From the NCBI GenBank assembly GCA_020201235.1, contig JAIVHD010000371.1, forward strand, positions 1-5,658: a stretch of 5,658 nucleotides of DNA. The letters are read 5' to 3'. Source of the stretch: Lysobacteraceae bacterium (GTDB taxonomy: Bacteria; Pseudomonadota; Gammaproteobacteria; Xanthomonadales; Wenzhouxiangellaceae). Shown here one piece after another: positions 1-5,658 of the stretch (position 1 is the first letter of the stretch; every line of letters begins with the position of its first letter). The notes beneath the pieces were generated by a model. It was not told the origin of the DNA, searched no databases, and saw only the letters and a list, made by a program, of their open reading frames with translations. The position numbers were made by a program, and so were the translations under genes.

Positions 1-1125
1 ATCAAAGGTCACAACCCCGGAATTACGAACCGTGGAATCAACCGTAATCGGGCTGTTGTTGCTACCCAAGCCGCACCCAGCAGTAAGATCGACAATATTA
101 GCCACCGGATCCGGCGTGCCCTCTGCCGTAAAGAACCCGCCGCCGGCCATAAAATCCAGCCCGCCAGTGGTATTCGAAGCGCCACTGGTATCCAGAGGCA
201 CATCCGTCAAACCGATCAGATCCATCGCTTCGGTCACATCACCAGGAAACAGCGCCACACCAAAAATCGGATCGCCCGACGGAATGCCCAGATCAGCAAA
301 ACTGATGTAGGTGCCATGGATCGCCTGCGAACTAATGTTCTGGCTGGGCCTGAATGGAAGCGCGCCGGTCTCAACGGATTGAAAAACCGTTGATAAAATA
401 TTTAAGCCGCTATTGCCCCAGGCGGTTCCGGCTGTACCCGTGATCAGCGGGCCCAAGGTGGCCACTTCGCCATCGTCGTCCAGCGAGGTAATGGCCGCCA
501 TCTTGAAGTCGTCGTTACCGCCGCGCTCCATCAACAGGAAGCCGGTCCGTACGGTATCAACCGAGCCCAGGCCACTGTCCAGGATCATGTCGACCCGCTC
601 AATATTGTTGACCGTGGTGTCTTGTGACCGATTGGCAAACAGATTGTCGCTGCCACGGTTGAGAATGAAGCTGTTGATCAGCCCCTCCATGGTATCGACG
701 TAGTCGCAACCGTAAAACAGCTCACTCCCGTTCGGCGCCGGGTTTGGGGGGGTGGACGGAGTACAGAAAAACGCCGTGACTTTCTCGAAATTGACCTGCG
801 GGTTATTGACCCGCTTAACCAGCACTCGATCAAATGGTGTGCCGATCGCAGGAAATACACGAGTGAAGGTATCGCCGCCGAAGGTAAATCCGTCAACGCG
901 GGCGTTGGCCGGAGCTGGACCCTGGCCGAATCGCAGGTTGTATGCCGAAGAGGCCGGATAGTTTCCGGTCGCCCCGAGACCGGGAACACCATCGATGTTG
1001 GTGGCAATCGGTGTACTCGTGCCGGTAGCAAAACTGTCCGGTGCCGACTGTGCCCAGACCATCCCGCTTAATCCGACCAGCATCAAAACCCCGGCCAAGC
1101 GCTGGCTATTAGAGATCATCGTCAT
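1..1125 (-). CDS. Secreted protein of unknown function (N-terminal 375 residues, C-terminus beyond window)
   Basis: The frame runs from an ATG at 1125 to the left edge without a stop, giving 375 codons; the stop lies outside the window. Residues 1-25 form a Sec signal peptide, with a hydrophobic core at about 11-24 and a likely cut after VWA (A25), so the mature protein starts QSAPDSF. The mature part is rich in Gly, Asn, Ser, Thr and Asp and has only three Cys (121, 140, 351). It has no transmembrane segment, as expected for an extracellular or surface beta-rich protein. A recognisable stretch at about 173-228 includes NNIERVDMI, LLMERGGND and AAITSLDDDG, but I cannot name a family. The start is supported by AGGGAAGAAG at 1136-1127. 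A second ATG at 1119 is possible but would be too close to that site. The gene is preceded by a strong sigma-54 promoter. It could be a large surface protein or carry a C-terminal sorting signal; neither can be tested here. Confidence 0.85.
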   Translation of the reverse strand, partial: MTMISNSQRLAGVLMLVGLSGMVWAQSAPDSFATGTSTPIATNIDGVPGLGATGNYPASSAYNLRFGQGPAPANARVDGFTFGGDTFTRVFPAIGTPFDRVLVKRVNNPQVNFEKVTAFFCTPSTPPNPAPNGSELFYGCDYVDTMEGLINSFILNRGSDNLFANRSQDTTVNNIERVDMILDSGLGSVDTVRTGFLLMERGGNDDFKMAAITSLDDDGEVATLGPLITGTAGTAWGNSGLNILSTVFQSVETGALPFRPSQNISSQAIHGTYISFADLGIPSGDPIFGVALFPGDVTEAMDLIGLTDVPLDTSGASNTTGGLDFMAGGGFFTAEGTPDPVANIVDLTAGCGLGSNNSPITVDSTVRNSGVVTFD

Positions 1126-1126
1126 G

Positions 1127-1136
1127 CTTCTTCCCT
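1127..1136 (-). promoter_or_regulatory. Shine-Dalgarno site of the secreted-protein gene
   Basis: The minus strand reads AGGGAAGAAG just before the ATG at 1125. It is purine-rich and well placed, and it favours 1125 over the in-frame ATG at 1119. Confidence 0.6.
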
Positions 1137-1162
1137 GCTGCGTGTTGTAATGGAGTACTTAT

Positions 1163-1179
1163 TGCAACTTCAGTGCCAA
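1163..1179 (-). promoter_or_regulatory. Sigma-54 (RpoN) -24/-12 promoter for the secreted-protein gene
   Basis: Read on the minus strand, the sequence is TTGGCAC-TGAAG-TTGCA, matching the sigma-54 consensus TGGCAC-N5-TTGCW. The essential GG (1177-1176) and GC (1165-1164) are separated by exactly 10 bases. The predicted start of transcription is near 1152, giving a leader of about 27 nt that contains the Shine-Dalgarno sequence (1136-1127) and ends at the ATG at 1125. This geometry makes the match unlikely to be chance. Sigma-54 promoters require an AAA+ enhancer-binding activator, so expression of the secreted protein is inferred to be strictly signal-dependent. The activator is not encoded in this window. 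Confidence 0.8.
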
Positions 1180-1310
1180 AAAATGAAGTGGCGCACGAAT
1201 GTGCCTGAAACATCGCCATTCCGACCCGAAATCAAGACCAAACGGGGCGCAACCCGCGGCCAAGGCTTCAAAAAGCGTCGCTATAACGTCTAAGTATGTC
1301 ACAAAATCAA

Positions 1311-1352
1311 GCATAAATTGGCACAACGCTTACCCCAACGTTGCATAAATTG
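1311..1352. repeat. Pair of 10-bp direct repeats, candidate activator (enhancer) sites
   Basis: GCATAAATTG occurs at 1311-1320 and again, identical, at 1343-1352. The copies are 32 bp apart start to start, about three helical turns, so they would lie on the same face of the DNA. Between them, 1336-1343 is the palindrome CAACGTTG, which forms an imperfect inverted pair with GCACAACG at 1321-1328. The block lies about 160-200 bp upstream of the predicted sigma-54 start near 1152, the usual distance for an enhancer-binding activator. The repeats are seen directly; the regulatory role is inference. They could instead serve the divergent DUF4331 gene. Confidence 0.5.
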
Positions 1353-1547
1353 TCGGAGCTGGAAGCCCGGAGAGTCGCGTTTCCGGGGGGCTGCACGGAG
1401 TGTTGCAAACCGGGGCCACAGCCCGGGGGCTGCTTGCTCACCAGGTGGCGCAGAATCCGCTCGCGCTGTGTGTGTCAACGCACCGACATCGATTCACGAT
1501 GCACATAGGTTGGTTTATCAATGAATCTTTTCACGATACCAAACGGC

Positions 1548-1552
1548 AGGAA
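1548..1552 (+). promoter_or_regulatory. Shine-Dalgarno site deciding the DUF4331 start
   Basis: AGGAA lies 6 nt before the ATG at 1559. With the signal peptide that begins at this ATG, it supports 1559 over the farther in-frame ATGs at 1400 and 1499, which would bury the signal peptide inside the protein. Confidence 0.65.
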
Positions 1553-1558
1553 TCAGAA

Positions 1559-2992
1559 ATGACACGACTCTTATCGCTAGCCATCATTACTGCGGCATTC
1601 ATCGCCGTGCCGCCTCAGATTCGCGCAGCCGACCATCTGGACTCCCCGATCGTCAGAAACGACCCGGCAGCCGACATCAACGACTTGTATGCCTTTGTCA
1701 ACCCCAACGACAGCAGTGAACTTGTGCTGATCAAGACGGTGGTGCCGGCTGCTGGTATCGAATCACGCTTTTCCGATGCTGTCGAATACCGCTTTCACGT
1801 CGATAACGGCGATAGCCGTATCGTGATCATTTGTACGTTTGACGGCCAAGGCTTCCAGGTGAGCTGCCAGGGTCCCGATGGCCTGGCTGCAACGGGACCG
1901 CTCAACCGCACCGCCACCGGCAATGGAATGCGTGTACAGGCCGGGCTGTTCGACGATGCGTTCTTCTTCGACTTGGTCGCATTCAACGAAACCAAGGCAA
2001 CGCTCACCCCGCAATTCACCAATCCCGGAGATGATTTTTTTGCACCCCTGAGCACGCTCGCCATAGTGCTTGGAATCGACACTCACTGGGTGTCGAACGG
2101 CGGAGAAAACCCTGTTCTACAGGTCTTTAGCTCGACTCGACGCACCGGCGATGCTGGCATACAGGCGGGGATCACCGGGTTATGGCGTACCCTCGCCAAC
2201 GCCGGTAGTGGATTTACCTTGCAGGTGCTCGAGCCGATTCCGGGTGCTGACGCCGATCGGCTTTACGCCATGTGGAACATCTACGACGACTTTGGTGATC
2301 AAGCATGGGTATTCGGCGTCGGTGAAATCGACGGCAACAGCGTCACAATGGATGCATTCGTGACCGACAACGGCGCGTTCCCGCCCGCAGATTCCATGTT
2401 TGATACCACGCGCTGGGGGAGGTTCGAATTCACATTCGACACGGGCACTAGCGGACAAATCGAATTTACCTCGGACCACCCGGATTTCTCGGCATCGGGC
2501 ACGCTTCCTCTCACCCGCCTGACTCGCGTCAAAGGCCAGGACGCCAGTTTGCTCATCACCGGACAAATCGACCGCATGGGCCGCCCCGGCATCAATACAG
2601 TGCTGATCGACTTGCTTGATGACGACCCTGGTCTCAAGGATGACTACAACCGTGCAGAGCAGGCCGACTGGCCACAATTTATCCCTGAGTTAGAAAAAAA
2701 TTTGGAAGTGATCGCCGGCCTTGACGGCGACCCGAACAACCAGCTCCTGCCGGCGGCAGTCCTGGCCCCGATTCTGGCCGACGACCGCCTTATCATCGAC
2801 GTGTCGGTGCCTGATTGCGATGCTTACCTGGCGATAGAACTCGGCGTTGCTGGCCAGTGCGGCGGAGCCCGATTCGCGACGAATTCCCGTTTCTTGGCGA
2901 TCCTCGAGATTCAAACGACGCCGGATGATTTCCGGCGATTGATGAATCCAACGGGAGAACGTAATGACCAGGATAACCAGCCCCGTGAATAG
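1559..2992 (+). CDS. Secreted DUF4331-family protein
   Basis: The product is 477 residues. Residues 1-23 are a Sec signal peptide (MTRLLSLAIITAAFIAV core) with a likely cut after IRA, leaving a mature N-terminus ADHLDSP. The family hallmark follows: H26 in the ADHLDSP motif, then DPAADINDLYAFVNP at about 35-49. Further on are LITGQIDRMGRPGINTVLI and, near the C-terminus, LIIDVSVPDCDAYLAIELG...CGG, all in the family's usual order. DUF4331 proteins are exported and have no established biochemical role, so none is assigned. The end appears altered: after CGG the frame continues as ARFATNSRFLAILEIQ, unlike the family, while another frame reads a family-like DEFPFLGDPR. The last 29 bases overlap the following lipoprotein gene, suggesting cotranscription and coupled translation. 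Family identity is confident; the C-terminal 36 or so residues are doubtful. Confidence 0.88.
   Translation: MTRLLSLAIITAAFIAVPPQIRAADHLDSPIVRNDPAADINDLYAFVNPNDSSELVLIKTVVPAAGIESRFSDAVEYRFHVDNGDSRIVIICTFDGQGFQVSCQGPDGLAATGPLNRTATGNGMRVQAGLFDDAFFFDLVAFNETKATLTPQFTNPGDDFFAPLSTLAIVLGIDTHWVSNGGENPVLQVFSSTRRTGDAGIQAGITGLWRTLANAGSGFTLQVLEPIPGADADRLYAMWNIYDDFGDQAWVFGVGEIDGNSVTMDAFVTDNGAFPPADSMFDTTRWGRFEFTFDTGTSGQIEFTSDHPDFSASGTLPLTRLTRVKGQDASLLITGQIDRMGRPGINTVLIDLLDDDPGLKDDYNRAEQADWPQFIPELEKNLEVIAGLDGDPNNQLLPAAVLAPILADDRLIIDVSVPDCDAYLAIELGVAGQCGGARFATNSRFLAILEIQTTPDDFRRLMNPTGERNDQDNQPRE
2953..2958 (+). promoter_or_regulatory. Shine-Dalgarno site of the TPR lipoprotein gene, inside the DUF4331 gene
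   Basis: GGGAGA sits 5 nt before the ATG at 2964, within the last codons of the upstream gene. It favours 2964 over a GTG at 3027, which would give a tidier signal peptide but has no good ribosome-binding site in front of it. Confidence 0.6.
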
Positions 2993-4328
2993 GCACTCGG
3001 GGGGCGCACTGCGCCCATGCAATACCGTGACCAGCAAATGGCGTGGCCCCTGCTACGCGCTACTGTTTATCTTCATATGCACCGCTGGACTGGTCTCGTG
3101 CATGCAGCCGAAAAGGGCATCGCCTCCGGTGACGATCCCGGAGCCGACTGCTTCCCATGCCACCGCACTGACCGGCACGTATCCGGCGTCTCGTTCACGA
3201 CTGGCGACGACCGCCGCATCGATCTACATCACCAACTTGAACTCGCGAATCGAGACAATTGCCGACATTGTGGCCGCCAATCCAGACTCGATCCAGCAGG
3301 CAACGCTTGCAACACTGCTTTACTATCGCTACCGAATCGTCGGAAAAATCGAGGACGCCGAACGCGCTCTGGTCGCGGCAACGCGTGCAGTTGTCACCCA
3401 CCCCACAAACAGGCGAGCCAGACATGTTCGCGCGACCATCCTGTCCGGCATGCACCTCTTCGAAGAGGCGCTGAGCGATCTTGAACGTGCGCGCGAAGCC
3501 GACTTTGCCGATCAGCGGCTCGCTCCGCTGCGACGCGAAATCATGCTTGCACTCGGCCATTATGATGAGGTTCCCGAGCTCGACAGGCCGTCAATGCACG
3601 CAGCTTCGGGATTCCATCACGCAGTCCTGCTTGGAAATCTTGAGTTGATGAAAGGGCGAGTTGACCTGGCAAGCGCGCGATTTCTGGAAGCCCAGCAGTT
3701 GTATGCCGATTCCAGCCCCTTCCAGCTTGCATGGCTGTACACGCAACAGGGCATTGCGTTGCTGCGATCCGGGAACTGCCCGGTGGCTGAGCGATTTTTC
3801 CAGGCGGCGCTTGCCAGAATGCCCATGTATTACGTGGCTGCGGAACACCTTGCCGAATGCGAACGCGCTATGGGGCAACTGGATAGCGCCCGGCGTCGAT
3901 ACCTTTCGATAATCGAACAAACGGATAACCCTGAGTTTATTGGCGCGCTGGCCGAACTGGAGAGGGAAGCAGGCAATCAGGAAACTGCCGACAAGCTCAC
4001 CGCTCGGGCCGAAGAAGGTTGGAACGAGCTGCTTGCAAGACACCCTCAAGCATTCACCGATCACGCGGCCAAATTCTTCATCGCATCCGGCGATGCCCGG
4101 CGCGCACTTGCTTTGAGTTACTCCAACATGGAAAACCGCAACGATGTCCTCAGCCTGCTGTTGCACGCCTCTGCAAATTTTGAGGCCGAGCGACTTTCCA
4201 ACGCATGCCGTGCTCTGCGGCAAGCCATTGCCACTGGCATGAGACCGCCAGAAATCCTCGAGTTCGAAGAACGTTTCGCAAGCTGCGACGCGCAACTCTC
4301 GATGACGGCCAGCGAAAACCGGTCTTGA
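2964..4328 (+). CDS. TPR-repeat lipoprotein
   Basis: The product is 454 residues. A basic N-region (K25, R27) leads into a hydrophobic stretch at 31-42 and a lipobox LVSC (43-46), so Cys46 should be lipidated. Residue +2 is Met, not Asp, which points to the outer membrane rather than inner-membrane retention. A Pro/Thr-rich linker (about 48-75) is followed by helical repeats that fit tetratricopeptide units at roughly 113-146, 149-182, 216-249, 255-288 and 289-322, for example KIEDAERALVAATRAV and NCPVAERFFQAALARMP. The rest, to about 450, is also helical and probably continues the solenoid in degenerate form. TPR proteins are protein-interaction scaffolds; no enzyme motif is seen. The unusually long 30-residue N-region means the true start could be the GTG at 3027. 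It overlaps the DUF4331 gene by 29 bp, so the DUF4331 protein is a plausible partner. That is inference. Confidence 0.85.
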   Translation: MTRITSPVNRHSGGALRPCNTVTSKWRGPCYALLFIFICTAGLVSCMQPKRASPPVTIPEPTASHATALTGTYPASRSRLATTAASIYITNLNSRIETIADIVAANPDSIQQATLATLLYYRYRIVGKIEDAERALVAATRAVVTHPTNRRARHVRATILSGMHLFEEALSDLERAREADFADQRLAPLRREIMLALGHYDEVPELDRPSMHAASGFHHAVLLGNLELMKGRVDLASARFLEAQQLYADSSPFQLAWLYTQQGIALLRSGNCPVAERFFQAALARMPMYYVAAEHLAECERAMGQLDSARRRYLSIIEQTDNPEFIGALAELEREAGNQETADKLTARAEEGWNELLARHPQAFTDHAAKFFIASGDARRALALSYSNMENRNDVLSLLLHASANFEAERLSNACRALRQAIATGMRPPEILEFEERFASCDAQLSMTASENRS

Positions 4329-4394
4329 CGCGCCCGCTTCCCGGGGCCTATCCCAATCGCTGTTTCCGCATCCATTTGTTGTTCACGATCATGC
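4329..4394. other. Short convergent intergenic gap
   Basis: These 66 bp separate the stop codons of the TPR lipoprotein gene and the lytic transglycosylase gene. A weak GCCC/GGGC pairing can be drawn near 4331-4347, but no T-run follows it. No intrinsic terminator is therefore apparent for the rightward unit, and Rho-dependent termination or readthrough is possible. Confidence 0.5.
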
Positions 4395-5658
4395 TCAAAA
4401 CCTGTCGCGCCGCTCCACCTGCAGGTCGCGCGCCAGGATGAGCTTGTAGGCGACGTAGTATTTGTAGATGTTGCGCACGTAGTCGACCGTCTCGCGGCCG
4501 ATCCGGCGTGCTGCGATGACCTCAACGTGATCGAACCAGCGGTTCGGGTCCAGGCCCTCGTTACTCGCCTCGGCGCGCAACTCGCGCACCCGACGCGGGC
4601 CGGCGTTATAGGAGGCCAGCGCCAGCAGCACCCGGTCTTCTTTTGCGATTTCCGGGTCGTCGTAATAGCGGTCGATCATGAACCGCACGTACTTGGCCGC
4701 AGCGTGGATGTTGTTTTCCAGTTCGGTCACGTCGCCGACTTCCATTTCCGCCCCGGTGGATGGCAGCAGCTGCATCACGCCGATCGCGCCGGCCGGCGAG
4801 CGCACCGAGTGATCGAGCCGCGATTCCTGGTAGCCCTGGGCGGTGAGCAGTAACCAGTCGAGATCGTAGCGTCCGGCGTACTGCCGGAACAGGACGGCCA
4901 GTTGTCTGAAACGCGACATCTGCCGTTCGCTGGCCGGGTTGCTGACCCAGCGCGTGTCCTGGAGAAATCGCTGAAACTGGACATTCCCGAACAGCGTTCC
5001 GGCCCGGTGGGTTTCCAGGAATTCATCCAGCATGTCCTTCAAAGCCCGGCTTTCCGGACGAACGGCAAACGCGATATCGGCGCCGCTTCTGAGCACGATG
5101 TCGTCGTGTACGGTCAGGTCGGGCAGCACCTGCGACCAGAAGCCGGCCAGGTACTCGTCGGCCACAGCGTACTCGGCAACACCGGCATTGACCATCTCCA
5201 GCACGTCGCCGACCTCGAAATGGCCCGGCGCGTACTCCAGCCGCATCTCGGCCAGACCCTGATCGTCCAGCTTCCGGTTGGCCCGTTGCAGGCTGTTGAA
5301 ATAGCTGGAGTCGCGCCGAACCAACACGTCGCGGCCGGCCATGTCGGCCAGCGTTGCCACCGGCGATGCGCCGGGGCCCGAAACCAGCAATTCGCGAACG
5401 TTACGCGCCAGCGGCTCGGTGAACAGCACCGATTCGGCGCGTTCCGGTGTTGTGGTCAAGTCGGCCGCGATCAGGTCGCCTCGGCCCTCCAACAGCCACG
5501 GAATCAAGCGGTCGCGGGTAACCGGAACGAGTACCACGGAGACCTTCAGCAGGCCGCTTTCAAGCTTGTCGTTGATGTGTTTCTCGAAGGCCTGCATGAA
5601 CGCGTGGCTCAGGCCCCGCTGGTTCCCCTCCCGGTCAAGGAAATAGAACGTCCGGCTG
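4395..5658 (-). CDS. mltF: MltF-type membrane-bound lytic transglycosylase (N-terminus beyond window)
   Basis: The visible part is 420 residues, and the frame is open to the right edge. The internal Met at 5597 is not the start, because in-frame sequence upstream reads RTFYFLDREGNQRG, a normal part of the domain. Residues about 1-225 form a bacterial extracellular solute-binding (SBP family 3) domain, including GRGDLIAADLTTTPERAE, FTEPL and a PESRALKDMLDEF helix. Residues about 245-400 form a lysozyme-like SLT domain. The catalytic Glu is in QGYQES (E278, codon 4826-4824), followed by GAIGVMQLLPSTG, the ASYNAGPRRV motif and ETVDYVRNIYKYY. The family cleaves the MurNAc-GlcNAc bond of peptidoglycan to leave 1,6-anhydroMurNAc at the outer membrane; the binding domain senses muropeptides in Pseudomonas. 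E. coli MltF is about 518 residues, so roughly 60-100 residues including the export signal are missing. It is convergent with the lipoprotein gene and probably independent of it. Confidence 0.92.
   Translation of the reverse strand, partial: SRTFYFLDREGNQRGLSHAFMQAFEKHINDKLESGLLKVSVVLVPVTRDRLIPWLLEGRGDLIAADLTTTPERAESVLFTEPLARNVRELLVSGPGASPVATLADMAGRDVLVRRDSSYFNSLQRANRKLDDQGLAEMRLEYAPGHFEVGDVLEMVNAGVAEYAVADEYLAGFWSQVLPDLTVHDDIVLRSGADIAFAVRPESRALKDMLDEFLETHRAGTLFGNVQFQRFLQDTRWVSNPASERQMSRFRQLAVLFRQYAGRYDLDWLLLTAQGYQESRLDHSVRSPAGAIGVMQLLPSTGAEMEVGDVTELENNIHAAAKYVRFMIDRYYDDPEIAKEDRVLLALASYNAGPRRVRELRAEASNEGLDPNRWFDHVEVIAARRIGRETVDYVRNIYKYYVAYKLILARDLQVERRDRF
4401..4437 (-). terminator. Candidate intrinsic terminator overlapping the end of the mltF gene
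   Basis: On the minus strand CCTGGCGCGC (4437-4428) pairs with GCGCGACAGG (4410-4401), 9 of 10 positions, across a 17-nt loop. TTTT follows directly at 4400-4397 and includes the first base of the stop codon TGA. The loop contains the palindrome ACCTGCAGGT (4417-4426). The hairpin encodes the last dozen codons, so it would have to form behind a terminating ribosome. The U-tract is short, so termination strength is uncertain. On the plus strand no T-run follows. Confidence 0.4.

Larger units (their letters stand above)
1126..1558. other. Divergent intergenic region between secreted-protein and DUF4331 genes
   Basis: This 433-bp gap carries the sigma-54 promoter and leader of the minus-strand gene (about 1126-1180) and the direct-repeat block (1311-1352). 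It also has a G-rich stretch in which CCGGGGG(G)CTGC appears twice (1383-1394 and 1423-1433). Around 1411-1427 an imperfect hairpin (GGGC-CACA-GCCC core) can be drawn. I see no convincing sigma-70 promoter for the rightward gene. The best candidate, TTGGTT at 1510-1515 with a weak -10 near 1534-1540, is poor. The DUF4331 reading frame stays open back to an ATG at 1400, but the upstream part does not look coding. No tRNA or small-RNA gene was recognised. Confidence 0.6.

Noticed and set aside
1270..1310. Sigma-70-like promoter on the minus strand (TTGATT with TTATAG) for the secreted-protein gene
   Set aside because: The spacing is 18 bp and the boxes are only moderate. It would give a leader of about 150 nt, and the sigma-54 promoter nearer the gene explains the start far better.
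1319..1333. A plus-strand sigma-54-like element, TGGCAC-N5-TTACC, that could drive the DUF4331 gene
   Set aside because: The -24 half is perfect, but the -12 half lacks the essential GC, and the leader would be over 200 nt. Too weak to call.
1400..1558. In-frame upstream extension of the DUF4331 gene by 53 codons
   Set aside because: The signal peptide begins at the ATG at 1559, which has its own AGGAA site. The extension has no protein-like features and would bury the signal peptide.
2180..2677. Long antisense open frame (165 codons) inside the DUF4331 gene
   Set aside because: It is a shadow of a well-supported gene. It has no recognisable domain and no ribosome-binding site worth noting.
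3591..4295. Long antisense open frame (234 codons) inside the TPR lipoprotein gene
   Set aside because: High-GC coding sequence often leaves open frames on the opposite strand. The product is Cys-rich and without domains, while the plus-strand frame has a lipobox and TPR repeats.
4331..4347. Possible terminator for the DUF4331-TPR unit
   Set aside because: The stem is only about 4 bp and no T-run follows.
5595..5597. ATG taken as the start of the transglycosylase gene
   Set aside because: In-frame codons upstream encode normal solute-binding-domain sequence (FYFLDREGNQRG), and no export signal follows this Met. The real start is beyond the right edge.

Overview
The window is about 58-60% G+C by eye. 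It looks like a chromosomal segment from a Gram-negative bacterium, most likely a gammaproteobacterium. The evidence is a membrane-bound lytic transglycosylase of the MltF type, a lipobox-bearing tetratricopeptide lipoprotein, secreted proteins with classical signal peptides, and a near-perfect sigma-54 promoter. I cannot name the genus. All four proteins are predicted to be exported or envelope-associated; there are no RNA genes, mobile elements or CRISPR arrays.

Layout. (1) Positions 1-1125, minus strand: the first 375 codons of a secreted protein of unknown function. The frame is open to the left edge, so the C-terminus is missing. (2) Positions 1126-1558: a divergent intergenic region. 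It holds a consensus -24/-12 sigma-54 promoter (1163-1179) pointing into gene 1, and a pair of 10-bp direct repeats (1311-1320, 1343-1352). The repeats lie about 160-200 bp upstream of the predicted start site, where an enhancer-binding activator would sit. (3) Positions 1559-2992, plus strand: a secreted DUF4331-family protein whose C-terminus looks frameshifted. (4) Positions 2964-4328, plus strand: a TPR lipoprotein whose start overlaps the end of the DUF4331 gene, so the two probably form a coupled transcription unit. (5) Positions 4395-5658, minus strand: an MltF-type lytic transglycosylase, convergent with the TPR gene and cut at its N-terminus by the right edge. A GC-rich hairpin followed by TTTT overlaps its stop codon.

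How they fit together. The DUF4331 protein and the TPR lipoprotein probably work in one envelope process, which is unknown. The MltF gene is oriented independently and is probably an unrelated cell-wall housekeeping gene. The secreted protein of gene 1 appears to be under separate sigma-54 control. Sigma-54 control of exported proteins is known for some exosortase/PEP-CTERM systems (PrsK/PrsR regulators), so gene 1 might carry a C-terminal sorting tag beyond the left edge. That is inference, because the tag region is not in the window. I saw no clearly novel multi-gene system. The best leads are the sigma-54 control region and the altered DUF4331 C-terminus.
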